From assembly GCA_002784245.1 (NCBI GenBank), contig PFKL01000115.1, positions 1 through 8,111 on the forward strand: a stretch of DNA of 8,111 nt, written 5' to 3'. The notes under the pieces were generated by a model. The model was not told the DNA's origin and did not search any database. It saw nothing but the letters and a program-made list of their open reading frames with translations. This DNA comes from Comamonadaceae bacterium CG_4_10_14_3_um_filter_60_75. GTDB taxonomy: Bacteria > Pseudomonadota > Gammaproteobacteria > Burkholderiales > Burkholderiaceae_C. The position numbers and the translations under genes were made by a program. Below are positions 1 to 6,273 of the stretch, in pieces; position 1 is the stretch's first letter; the number at the start of each line of letters is the position of its first letter.

Positions 1-1
1 C

Positions 2-229
2 ACAATGAATCGCCTGACCCCGGGCGAGGTGAGCGACCCACTGCTATCGCGTTTTGGCCTGCATTTGATCCAACTGCTGGAGCGGCGCAAAGCCAGCCTG
101 ACGCCTGAGCAGCAACGCGAGGCTGTGCGTGCGCAGTTGCGCGAGCGCAAATATGAGCAGGCCTATCGAACTTGGGCACAGGACGTGCGTGCGCGCGCTT
201 ACGTCGAGCTGCGTTCCCCACCTCTGTGA
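2..229 (+). CDS. surA: SurA-type peptidyl-prolyl isomerase/chaperone, C-terminal fragment
   Basis: Only the last 75 or so residues are in the window; the frame is open to the left edge, so the gene starts upstream. SurA is a periplasmic chaperone and parvulin-type prolyl isomerase that escorts outer-membrane proteins to the Bam complex. The visible part begins in the end of a parvulin domain: a hydrophobic stretch reading SRFGLHLIQLLERR is the usual final strand of the PPIase fold. A charged helix rich in E, Q and R follows (TPEQQREAVRAQLRERKYEQAY), then a short tail RAYVELRSPPL as in SurA C-termini. An internal ATG at position 5 is not the true start. The stop TGA (227-229) overlaps the next gene's start, and SurA next to RsmA is a familiar gene order (surA-pdxA-rsmA in enterics), which supports the name. 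Another parvulin-type PPIase is the alternative. Confidence 0.85.
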   Translation, partial: TMNRLTPGEVSDPLLSRFGLHLIQLLERRKASLTPEQQREAVRAQLRERKYEQAYRTWAQDVRARAYVELRSPPL

Positions 230-1026
230 GTACCCCAAAGCACGTCGCACGCAAGCGCTTTGGCCAGCATTTTCTGGTTGATGGCGGCGTCATCGATGCC
301 ATCGTTGACGCGATCGACCCGCATCCAGGCCAACCGATGGTCGAGATCGGCCCAGGGCTGGCCGCCTTGACGCAACCGCTGTTGCAACGCCTGGGACGTC
401 TCAGCGTGATCGAACTGGACCGCGACCTGGCCCGGCGCCTGCGCGCCAACGCGCAGCTGAACGTCATTGAATCTGATGTACTAAAAGTCGACTTTACCCT
501 GCTGGCAAAAGCGCTCAATACTACAAATTTAAGAGTAGTCGGCAATCTTCCCTACAATATTTCGACACCTATCCTGTTCCACTTGCTAGAACACGTGCAG
601 GTGATCGAAAGCCAGCACTTCATGTTGCAAAAAGAGGTCATCGACCGGATGGTGGCCCAGCCTTGCACAGCGGCTTACGGCCGTCTGAGCGTGATGCTGC
701 AATGGCGTTACGCGATGGAAAACGTGTTGTTTGTGCCGCCAGAAAGTTTCGCCCCACCGCCGCGCGTCGACAGTGCGGTGGTGCGCATGGTGCCGAACGC
801 CAGCCCCACCGCGCTACCGGCGGCGTTGCTCAGTGAGATCGTGCAGGTGGCGTTCAGCCAGCGGCGCAAACTGCTGCGCCACACCTTGGGCAAGTGGCTG
901 GAGGGCAAAAAACTGCCGGGTGAATTCGACGTGCAACGCCGCGCAGAGGAAGTACCGGTTGCCCAGTACATCGCTCTGACGCAGCGCGTTGCCGCCGTTC
1001 AGGTGTCGAGCGGCCTGACGCCCTAA
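226..1026 (+). CDS. rsmA: 16S rRNA (adenine1518-N6/adenine1519-N6)-dimethyltransferase RsmA (KsgA)
   Basis: Transfers four methyl groups from S-adenosylmethionine to two adjacent adenines in the helix 45 loop of 16S rRNA, a late step of 30S assembly in the cytoplasm. With a GTG start at 226 the protein is 266 residues, close to the 273 of E. coli KsgA. Family marks, in order: KRFGQHFL at residues 10-17; SAM motif I VEIGPGLAALT at 39-49; acidic motif II IELD at 62-65; SDVLKVDF at 83-90; the catalytic motif IV NLPY at 107-110; FAPPPRVDSAVVRM in 175-188; and the C-terminal FSQRRKLLRHTLG at 210-222. An in-frame ATG at 172 lies inside surA and would add 18 residues before the conserved start, so GTG at 226 is preferred. 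That GTG overlaps the surA stop as GTGA and has no clear Shine-Dalgarno, suggesting translational coupling. Codons at residues 95-103 are unusually AT-rich (see findings). Confidence 0.97.
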   Translation: MSTPKHVARKRFGQHFLVDGGVIDAIVDAIDPHPGQPMVEIGPGLAALTQPLLQRLGRLSVIELDRDLARRLRANAQLNVIESDVLKVDFTLLAKALNTTNLRVVGNLPYNISTPILFHLLEHVQVIESQHFMLQKEVIDRMVAQPCTAAYGRLSVMLQWRYAMENVLFVPPESFAPPPRVDSAVVRMVPNASPTALPAALLSEIVQVAFSQRRKLLRHTLGKWLEGKKLPGEFDVQRRAEEVPVAQYIALTQRVAAVQVSSGLTP

Positions 1027-1222
1027 GCGGTCGTCCAGTACCCGGCGTTGAATGGGCTGCTCATGCGCAGCGCCTGCGGTGAGATGTCCAACAATTTGTC
1101 GGTTGGCATCTTTTCGCCGGTTTCCGTCAAGACTTCAATGGCGGCATGCCCTGAAGCGGCAACCCCGTTGACTTGGTGAGCCTCGTTCGCCCGTTCTGCT
1201 TGGCTGGTGTGTGCAGAACGGG
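1027..1222. other. Intergenic region between convergent rsmA and barstar genes
   Basis: This roughly 196-base stretch holds no convincing gene on the + strand. On the minus strand a frame open from a GTG at 1244 to a TAG at 1023-1025 encodes 73 residues. Its second half (about 1023-1175) has coding-like codon choice, with a peptide containing EVLTETGEKMPTDKLLDISP and ending FNAGYWTTA. I do not recognise it. It has no ribosome binding site, and its first part overlaps the barstar 3' end, so it may be a gene remnant or chance. The right end contains a perfect inverted repeat, listed separately. Confidence 0.4.
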
Positions 1223-1223
1223 C
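1189..1223. terminator. Perfect 11-bp inverted repeat just after the barstar stop, possible bidirectional terminator
   Basis: The left arm GCCCGTTCTGC (1189-1199) and right arm GCAGAACGGGC (1213-1223) are exact reverse complements around a 13-base spacer. Read on the minus strand, the stem begins at the last base of the barstar TAG stop. It also lies between two convergent genes, the usual place for a terminator. Neither side has a run of T after the stem, so it is not a textbook intrinsic terminator. It may instead act as an RNA 3' stabilising stem or a protein-binding site. Confidence 0.45.
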
Positions 1224-1672
1224 TACAGAAAAGAATAGAAACACCTGAAGGGTATTTTTCTATCTCCCCAGTAATCAGTGGTGTCGCGGAAAATGTCGAG
1301 CAGCTGTTCGCGCGCCTCTTTGTCAAATTTGGCATTAGCCGGGATGTGCTCCAGCACCACAATAAATCCGGGCTGGGGCCCGGACTTGTGCACCGGGTCG
1401 GTCATACTGTCGTACAGCGAGTCAAAGTTTTTGCCCACCGCAACAGCCAGCATGAATTGCTGGCCGATCATGTCCAGAATATCCTGCTTGCTCTGGGCAT
1501 TGGCCAGATTGGCGTACAGGAAATGGTGCCCCATGGCTTGAGCGGCCTCCTGCAGGTCGGGCACGCGAAACGCGCGGATCGACTGCACGATATTGGGACG
1601 AACACCCCGCAAAAGGGTGTCAGCCGCGCTTGCAGGCGGCTTCAGGTTGGCCAAAGGGGGCGACATATTCAT
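1223..1672 (-). CDS. Barstar-family ribonuclease inhibitor
   Basis: Predicted cytoplasmic protein that binds and blocks a barnase-type RNase, here presumably the one encoded immediately upstream. With ATG at 1672 it has 149 residues and no signal peptide. The core matches barstar: GKNFDSLYDSMTD at residues 80-92 lines up with the inhibitory helix GENLDALWDCLT of Bacillus barstar, keeping the two aspartates (D84 and D88, equivalent to D35 and D39) but with Tyr87 where barstar has Trp38. A beta strand PGFIVVLE (101-108) follows. Near the C-terminus EQLLDIFRD (122-130) matches ESVLQVFRE and keeps the glutamate equivalent to E76. Bacillus barstar has about 90 residues; this protein has an N-terminal extension of roughly 35. 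A TTG at 1708, overlapping the RNase stop as TTGA, could add 12 residues, and an ATG at 1666 could remove two. The purine-rich GAAAAG upstream makes 1672 the best guess. Confidence 0.9.
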   Translation of the reverse strand: MNMSPPLANLKPPASAADTLLRGVRPNIVQSIRAFRVPDLQEAAQAMGHHFLYANLANAQSKQDILDMIGQQFMLAVAVGKNFDSLYDSMTDPVHKSGPQPGFIVVLEHIPANAKFDKEAREQLLDIFRDTTDYWGDRKIPFRCFYSFL

Positions 1673-1704
1673 TTTCTTTTCACTTTTCAAAATAGGATAC
1701 CGAT

Positions 1705-2094
1705 TCAAGGTGCAATTCGTCGAAAACTCTCGTAATGGTCAGCCGTGTAATAGCAGGTATCAGGCACCCTGGGCTTGCCACCACACACAATCCGCCGAAC
1801 ACCCCGGTGCGTTAAACCCGGCGTCGGTACGGTGTACTCACGGTAATAACCCCGCTTTCTGATCGGCAGCAAACGCTCGCGATTGCCAAATACCACGCCA
1901 TCTCGCTCACTGGCAAATGGTCCACCCTGATAAATCAAGGCGTAAATTTGCCGCCCTTCATGCGGCAAGGCACTCAGACTGATTTCTGTCTGGCGCTGGT
2001 CCGGCCCGGTCGTTCTGGCTGGTGCCAAACCAAGCAAAGCCGCCGCACAAACCAAACCGGCCAAAAAACGCTTAAGACCCTGACGACGTGACAT
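1705..2094 (-). CDS. Exported guanyl-specific ribonuclease (barnase / RNase Sa family)
   Basis: Predicted small extracytoplasmic endoribonuclease of the microbial N1/T1 family, which cuts RNA 3' of guanosine. The 129-residue precursor has a leader (1-26: positively charged SRRQGLKR, hydrophobic FLAGLVCAAALLGL, then A-P-A for cleavage). The mature domain closely resembles Streptomyces RNase Sa: LSALP at 40-44, GGPF..ERDGVVFGNRE at 57-73, YYREYTVPTPG at 83-93, HRGVRRIVCG at 96-105, and YYTADHYESF at 115-124. Against RNase Sa the catalytic Glu54, Arg65, Arg69 and His85 map to E86, R97, R101 and H120, all present, so the enzyme should be active. C104 and C114 could form a disulfide. ATG at 2094 is preferred over an in-frame start at 2187 because the leader begins here and an AGGTG lies just upstream; the longer start would put 31 non-signal residues first. 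The barstar gene follows 32 bases downstream. Confidence 0.93.
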   Translation of the reverse strand: MSRRQGLKRFLAGLVCAAALLGLAPARTTGPDQRQTEISLSALPHEGRQIYALIYQGGPFASERDGVVFGNRERLLPIRKRGYYREYTVPTPGLTHRGVRRIVCGGKPRVPDTCYYTADHYESFRRIAP

Positions 2095-2096
2095 GG

Positions 2097-2101
2097 CACC
2101 T
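2097..2101 (-). promoter_or_regulatory. Ribosome binding site deciding the RNase start
   Basis: On the minus strand AGGTG sits two bases before the ATG at 2094, which corresponds to the 3' part of the AGGAGGTGA consensus at acceptable spacing. It supports the 129-residue precursor with an N-terminal export signal over the longer frame. Confidence 0.4.
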
Positions 2102-2165
2102 GTTTCCGACCAAAACCCCGGGTAAACCCGCAATTGCAGGGCGCGTAGTGTCGATGATTTGGCAG

Positions 2166-2198
2166 AAAAAAGCAAGCAGCTGCCCAATAAATGGGCAG
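2166..2198 (-). terminator. Probable rho-independent-like terminator of maeB
   Basis: On the minus strand, 25 bases after the maeB stop, CTGCCCA (2198-2192) and TGGGCAG (2186-2180) form a 7-bp stem with a 5-base loop. Eight bases later comes a run of six T (2171-2166). The gap between stem and T-run is longer than usual, so efficiency is uncertain. Its position between maeB and the RNase gene suggests the RNase/barstar pair has its own promoter in the remaining 70 or so bases, although I see no good -35/-10 pair there. Confidence 0.45.
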
Positions 2199-2223
2199 AA
2201 ACCGCAGGGAAACCGATGCGCGC

Positions 2224-4533
2224 TTAACGCGTGACGTTGGCGTCAGCGACGGTCAAGGCCGTCATATTGACAATGCGACGCACCGTGGTACTGGCGGTCA
2301 GGATATGCACCGGTTTGGCCGCGCCGAGCAGGACCGGGCCCACTGCAATATTGCCACCCGCGGCGGTTTTGAGCAGGTTATAGGCGATATTGGCCGCGTC
2401 AATATTGGGCAGCACCAGCAAGTTGGCGTCACCGAAAAGCGTGCTATTGGGCATCAACACCTTGCGCAGGGCTCCGTCCAAGGCAACGTCACCGTGCATT
2501 TCTCCGTCGACATCGAGCCATGGCGCGCGCGCACGCAACAAGGCCAGCGTGTCGCGCATTTTGATGGCACTGGGCTGGTTACTGCTGCCAAAGCTCGAAT
2601 GCGACAGCAAAGCCACCTTGGGCTTGATGCCAAAACGCAGCATTTCTTCCGCCGCCATGGTGGTGATTTCGGCCAACTGCTCAGCACTCGGGTCGTAATT
2701 GACATGGGTATCAACCAGGAAAACCTGACGCCCCGGCAGCATCAGGCCGTTCATGCAGGCGTAGGTGTTGACACCGGCGCGTTTGCCAATCACCTGGTCG
2801 AGGTATTGCAAGTGCATGGTGGTGGTACCCCAGGTGCCACAAATCATGCCGTCAACGAAGCCTTTTTGCAGCAGCATGCTGCAAATCAGCGTCAGGCGCC
2901 GGCGCATTTCGATCTTGGCCATCTGCACCGTGATGCCTTTGCGTTCGGTCATACGGTGATAGGTTTGCCAGAAATCGCGGTAGCGCTCGTCCATTTCGAC
3001 ATTCACCGCGGTGTAGTCGACGCCTTCTTTCAAGCGCAAACCGAACTTTTCGATGCGCTCGGCGATCACCTTGGGGCGCCCCAGCAGCGTAGGTACAGCC
3101 AGGCCCTCGTCGACAACGATTTGCGCTGCCCGTAGTACGCGCTCTTCCTCACCCTCGGCAAAACCGATGCGCTTCTTGACCGCCATTTTGGCGGCGCTGA
3201 AAATCGGTTTCATGATCGTGCCCGAGGCATAAACAAAGCTTTCCAGCTTGTCGTGGTAGGCCTGCATGTCCTTGATCGGGCGCTGCGCCACGCCGCTGTC
3301 GGCAGCGGCCTGCGCCACAGCCGGCGCCACCTTCATCATCAGGCGAGGATCAAACGGTTTGGGGATCAGGTATTCGGGCCCAAAGGCCAGGGGTTCACCA
3401 GCATACGCGGCGGCAACCACTTCGCTTTGCTCGGCGCGCGCCAACTCGGCAATGGCGTGCACTGCCGCCATTTCCATCTCGACCGTGATCGTTGACGCAC
3501 CAGCGTCGAGCGCGCCACGGAAAATGTACGGAAAACACAGGATGTTGTTGATCTGATTGGGGTAATCGCTGCGGCCGGTGCCAATGATGGCATCGTCACG
3601 CACCGCCTTGACTTCTTCGGGTGTGATCTCCGGCGTGGGGTTGGCCAACGCAAAGATGATCGGTTGCGGCGCCATACGCTTGACCATCTCTTGCTTGAGC
3701 ACGCCGCCGGCGGACAAGCCCAAAAAGATGTCGGCGTTGTCGATGACTTCACCGAGCTTGCGCGCGTCGGTTTTTTGCGCATAGATGATCTTGTCGGGAT
3801 CCATCAGCTCGGTACGGCCTTCGTAAACCACACCGGCCAGGTCGGTGACCCAAACGTTTTCGCGCGGAATACCCAGCTTGACCAGCAGACCCACGCAGGC
3901 CAGCGCCGCCGCGCCCGCACCAGAGGTCACCAGCTTGACCTTGCTGATGTCTTTGCCAGCCACCTTCAGCCCGTTGATGATCGCCGCACCCACAGTAATG
4001 GCGGTGCCGTGCTGGTCATCATGAAACACCGGAATTTTCATGCGCTCGCGCAGCTTGCGCTCGACGTAGAAGCAGTCGGGCGCCTTGATGTCTTCAAGGT
4101 TGATACCGCCGAAGGTGGGCTCCAGCGCGGCAATGATGTCGACCAGCTTGTCCAGGTCTTTCTTTTCGTCAATCTCAATGTCGAACACATCAATACCGGC
4201 GAACTTCTTGAATAACACCGCCTTGCCTTCCATCACCGGCTTGCCCGCCAACGGACCGATGTCACCTAACCCCAAAACCGCTGTGCCATTGGTCACGACA
4301 CCGACCAGGTTACCGCGGCTGGTGTACTTGTACACACTTGACGGATCCCGGACGATCTCTTCGCACGGAATGGCCACACCAGGTGAATACGCCAGCGCCA
4401 GATCATGCTGATTTACCAACTGCTTGGTGGCGGCAATCGACACTTTGCCAGGAGTGGGAAACTCGTGGTATTCGAGCGCTGCACGGCGCAGCTGCGCGCG
4501 CTTGTCGTCTGCTTGGCTGGGGGTATTGGGCAT
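2224..4533 (-). CDS. maeB: NADP-dependent malic enzyme with C-terminal phosphotransacetylase-like domain
   Basis: Oxidatively decarboxylates malate to pyruvate with reduction of NADP, linking the TCA cycle to pyruvate and NADPH supply in the cytoplasm. At 769 residues it matches the large MaeB type (E. coli MaeB is 759). The malic enzyme part spans about residues 15-430: AYSPGVA at 48-54, the glycine-rich LGLGDIGPLAGKPVMEGK at 87-104, NLEDIKAPDCF at 145-155 (metal/substrate site), HDDQHGTAI at 171-179, and the nucleotide-binding SGAGAAALA at 204-212. From about residue 440 a phosphotransacetylase-like domain runs to the end (for example PTLLGRPKVIAERI and a C-terminal GPVLLGAAKPVHIL). In known MaeB enzymes this domain is regulatory, sensing acetyl-CoA, rather than catalytic. 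ATG at 4533 has GGAGA five bases upstream; a longer frame to 4560 lacks such support. It lies 90 bases behind the HD-GYP gene on the same strand, with no obvious functional link. Confidence 0.97.
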   Translation of the reverse strand: MPNTPSQADDKRAQLRRAALEYHEFPTPGKVSIAATKQLVNQHDLALAYSPGVAIPCEEIVRDPSSVYKYTSRGNLVGVVTNGTAVLGLGDIGPLAGKPVMEGKAVLFKKFAGIDVFDIEIDEKKDLDKLVDIIAALEPTFGGINLEDIKAPDCFYVERKLRERMKIPVFHDDQHGTAITVGAAIINGLKVAGKDISKVKLVTSGAGAAALACVGLLVKLGIPRENVWVTDLAGVVYEGRTELMDPDKIIYAQKTDARKLGEVIDNADIFLGLSAGGVLKQEMVKRMAPQPIIFALANPTPEITPEEVKAVRDDAIIGTGRSDYPNQINNILCFPYIFRGALDAGASTITVEMEMAAVHAIAELARAEQSEVVAAAYAGEPLAFGPEYLIPKPFDPRLMMKVAPAVAQAAADSGVAQRPIKDMQAYHDKLESFVYASGTIMKPIFSAAKMAVKKRIGFAEGEEERVLRAAQIVVDEGLAVPTLLGRPKVIAERIEKFGLRLKEGVDYTAVNVEMDERYRDFWQTYHRMTERKGITVQMAKIEMRRRLTLICSMLLQKGFVDGMICGTWGTTTMHLQYLDQVIGKRAGVNTYACMNGLMLPGRQVFLVDTHVNYDPSAEQLAEITTMAAEEMLRFGIKPKVALLSHSSFGSSNQPSAIKMRDTLALLRARAPWLDVDGEMHGDVALDGALRKVLMPNSTLFGDANLLVLPNIDAANIAYNLLKTAAGGNIAVGPVLLGAAKPVHILTASTTVRRIVNMTALTVADANVTR

Positions 4534-4538
4534 GGTTG

Positions 4539-4543
4539 TCTCC
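4539..4543 (-). promoter_or_regulatory. Ribosome binding site of maeB
   Basis: GGAGA on the minus strand, five bases before the ATG at 4533. It decides that start over an in-frame alternative nine codons upstream. Confidence 0.7.
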
Positions 4544-4593
4544 GCCTTGACACAGCACACTGCAACGAATGCGCCGCTGGTTGTTGTTACGGG

Positions 4594-4611
4594 GCGGGAT
4601 TGTATGCCCGC
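4594..4611 (-). promoter_or_regulatory. Possible maeB promoter -10 element inside a short inverted repeat
   Basis: On the minus strand TACAAT (4604-4599) matches five of six bases of the -10 consensus, about 65 bases before the maeB start. It sits in the loop of a 5-bp inverted repeat, GCGGG and CCCGC (4594-4598 and 4607-4611). I see no good -35 hexamer at 16-18 bases. The repeat could be an operator over the promoter, or part of the 3' end of the HD-GYP transcript, but it lacks a T-run for termination. Weak evidence. Confidence 0.3.
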
Positions 4612-4623
4612 GGCTAAAGTGAC

Positions 4624-6261
4624 TCAGACACGCATCTGAACCGCATCGAGCTGCTCTGCATTGAGGAACTGCTGACCGTAGCGGCGGTACACGCCGCTGT
4701 GGACAAAAATATCGTACAGATCGGGATCGATATGCCCGTTGTTCCTGAAATCCTCCATGATCTGCATCGCCTGCGACAGCTTCATGCCCAGCTTGTACGG
4801 GCGGTCTGACGCGGTGAGCGCCTCAAAAATATCGGCAATGCCCATGATGCGCGCCTGCACCGACATCTGCTCGCGCGTGAGACCCTTGGGGTAGCCTTTG
4901 CCGTCCATGCGCTCGTGGTGCCCGCCGGCAAACTCGGGCACGTTTTTCAAATGCCTGGGCCAGGGCAACTTCTCCAGCATCTTGATGGTTGCCACAATGT
5001 GGTAATTGATGATTTCCCGCTCGGCGGTGGTCAAGGTGCCTTTGCGGATGCTCAGGTTTTCGGTCTCGTCGGCCGTCAAAAAGTCGGTTTGCACACCCTC
5101 GACGTTGCGCCACTGGTATTGGTGGGCGATGCGGCGCACACGCTCAACCTTGTCTTCGCTCATCGACTCGCTGCCCACGTTGACCAAGCGGATGAAATCA
5201 CGTTCGTCGTTGAGCGTCTTTTGCGCCTGCACAGAGCGCGCCAACACCTGTGCCTCGGCGTCCCGGTTAACGAGCGGGCGCTGCGCCAGTTGATTGCGCA
5301 GTGCGGCAATCTCGGCGTCGCGCTTGAGCACTTCAAAGCGGGTGTCGATCAAGGCAATGCGGTCAAACAGCGTTTGCAGTTTGGTCGCCTTGTCCACCAC
5401 ATGCACCGGCGTGGTGATCTTGCCGCAGTCGTGCAGCAAGCCGGCAATCTTGAGCTCGTAGCGGTCAGCGTCCGTCAGCGAAAAATCGGCCAGTGGCCCG
5501 TCTGTTGCGGCATTAACCGCTTCAGCCAACATCATCGTCAGCGCCGGCACACGCTGGCAATGCCCACCGGTGTAGGGCGACTTTTCGTCGATCGCCAGGT
5601 TGATCAGACCAACAAAGCATTCAAACAGGTTTTCCAGTTGCGTCAACAGCATCCGGTTGCTCAGGGCGATGGCCGCTTGCGATGCCAGCGACTCCACCAG
5701 CCGCTGGTCAGCGTCGCTGAACGCCTGCACCTTCAGGCTGGCCATGTTGAGCGCGTTGATCAGCTGCAATACGCCGATGATGTTGCCTTCATGGTCACGC
5801 ATCGGCACCGTCAGAAACGACTGCGACCGGTAGCCGGTACGTTTGTCAAAATCTTTGGTGCCAGAAAAGTCAAACCGGTCGCTCCCATCGTAGGCGTCGG
5901 GCAAATTGACGGTCACACCATGAATCGCCGCGTAGGCGGCCACCAAGGCGTCGTTCGGCTCGCCATCGGGTTTCTTCAACGCAATGTCGGGAAAATCAAT
6001 GGCACAGCCCGAGGTACCGCCCATGGCAATTTGCAGCGAGTCGGTGCGCAGGATTTCAAAGCGCAGTGTCTGGCCGTCTTCGAGCATGCGGTACAGCGTG
6101 CCACCGTCGGCGTGGGTGAGGGTCTTGGCTGCCAGCAGGATGTGTTCCAGCAATCGGCTAATGTCGCGTTCACGCGAGAGCGCTGCTCCAACCTCATTGA
6201 GTTGTTCCAGACGCTGAAGCAGCCCTGCGACGGTATTGGACTCGGTGGTGATGGACTTCAT
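4624..6261 (-). CDS. GAF-domain HD-GYP phosphohydrolase (putative c-di-GMP phosphodiesterase) with long internal insertion
   Basis: HD-GYP proteins hydrolyse the second messenger cyclic di-GMP; substrate here is inferred from the family. The 545-residue protein is soluble, with no membrane segment. A GAF sensor domain covers about residues 25-205: SFLTVPMRDHEGNIIGVLQLIN at 148-169, then the helix ASQAAIALSNR. The HD-GYP domain follows: H234 in TGGHCQR, the HD pair H277/D278 in LLHDCGKI, H421 in INYHI, HHERMDGKGYPKGL at 448-461 (canonical HHE plus GYP), GIAD at 474-477 and DRPYK at 486-490, so the metal ligands appear complete. Unusually, about 143 residues separate the HD pair from H421, where about 30 is normal; the insert (about 291-405) is charged, helical-looking and perhaps partly coiled coil. 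ATG at 6261 has GGGAGG six bases upstream and is chosen over the frame extending to 6291. It diverges from dacB and may share the 78-base intergenic region for promoters. Confidence 0.93.
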   Translation of the reverse strand: MKSITTESNTVAGLLQRLEQLNEVGAALSRERDISRLLEHILLAAKTLTHADGGTLYRMLEDGQTLRFEILRTDSLQIAMGGTSGCAIDFPDIALKKPDGEPNDALVAAYAAIHGVTVNLPDAYDGSDRFDFSGTKDFDKRTGYRSQSFLTVPMRDHEGNIIGVLQLINALNMASLKVQAFSDADQRLVESLASQAAIALSNRMLLTQLENLFECFVGLINLAIDEKSPYTGGHCQRVPALTMMLAEAVNAATDGPLADFSLTDADRYELKIAGLLHDCGKITTPVHVVDKATKLQTLFDRIALIDTRFEVLKRDAEIAALRNQLAQRPLVNRDAEAQVLARSVQAQKTLNDERDFIRLVNVGSESMSEDKVERVRRIAHQYQWRNVEGVQTDFLTADETENLSIRKGTLTTAEREIINYHIVATIKMLEKLPWPRHLKNVPEFAGGHHERMDGKGYPKGLTREQMSVQARIMGIADIFEALTASDRPYKLGMKLSQAMQIMEDFRNNGHIDPDLYDIFVHSGVYRRYGQQFLNAEQLDAVQMRV

Positions 6262-6267
6262 ACGATG

Positions 6268-6273
6268 CCTCCC
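6268..6273 (-). promoter_or_regulatory. Strong ribosome binding site of the HD-GYP gene
   Basis: GGGAGG on the minus strand, six bases before the ATG at 6261, close to ideal. It fixes the start and suggests efficient translation; no other gene in the window has as good a site. Confidence 0.75.

Noticed and set aside
1040..1080. GCTGC/GCAGC stem after rsmA as an intrinsic terminator
   Set aside because: Only 5 bp with no following T-run; too weak to list.
1211..1735. 174-codon + strand open frame covering the barstar gene
   Set aside because: The opposite strand encodes a recognisable barstar with conserved inhibitory residues; the + strand product matches nothing and starts inside the hairpin.
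2009..2094. Lipoprotein signal at Cys16 of the RNase
   Set aside because: The residues before Cys16 (G-L-V) do not fit a lipobox, and a normal A-P-A cleavage site lies ten residues later.
2001..2187. RNase read from the upstream start at 2187, giving 160 residues
   Set aside because: The extra 31 residues precede a clean signal peptide and run into the maeB terminator hairpin; the ATG at 2094 has a ribosome binding site.
2191..3135. 314-codon + strand open frame opposite the end of maeB
   Set aside because: Antisense shadow of the phosphotransacetylase-like domain; no domain, no ribosome binding site, and residue composition typical of reverse-complement GC-rich coding DNA.
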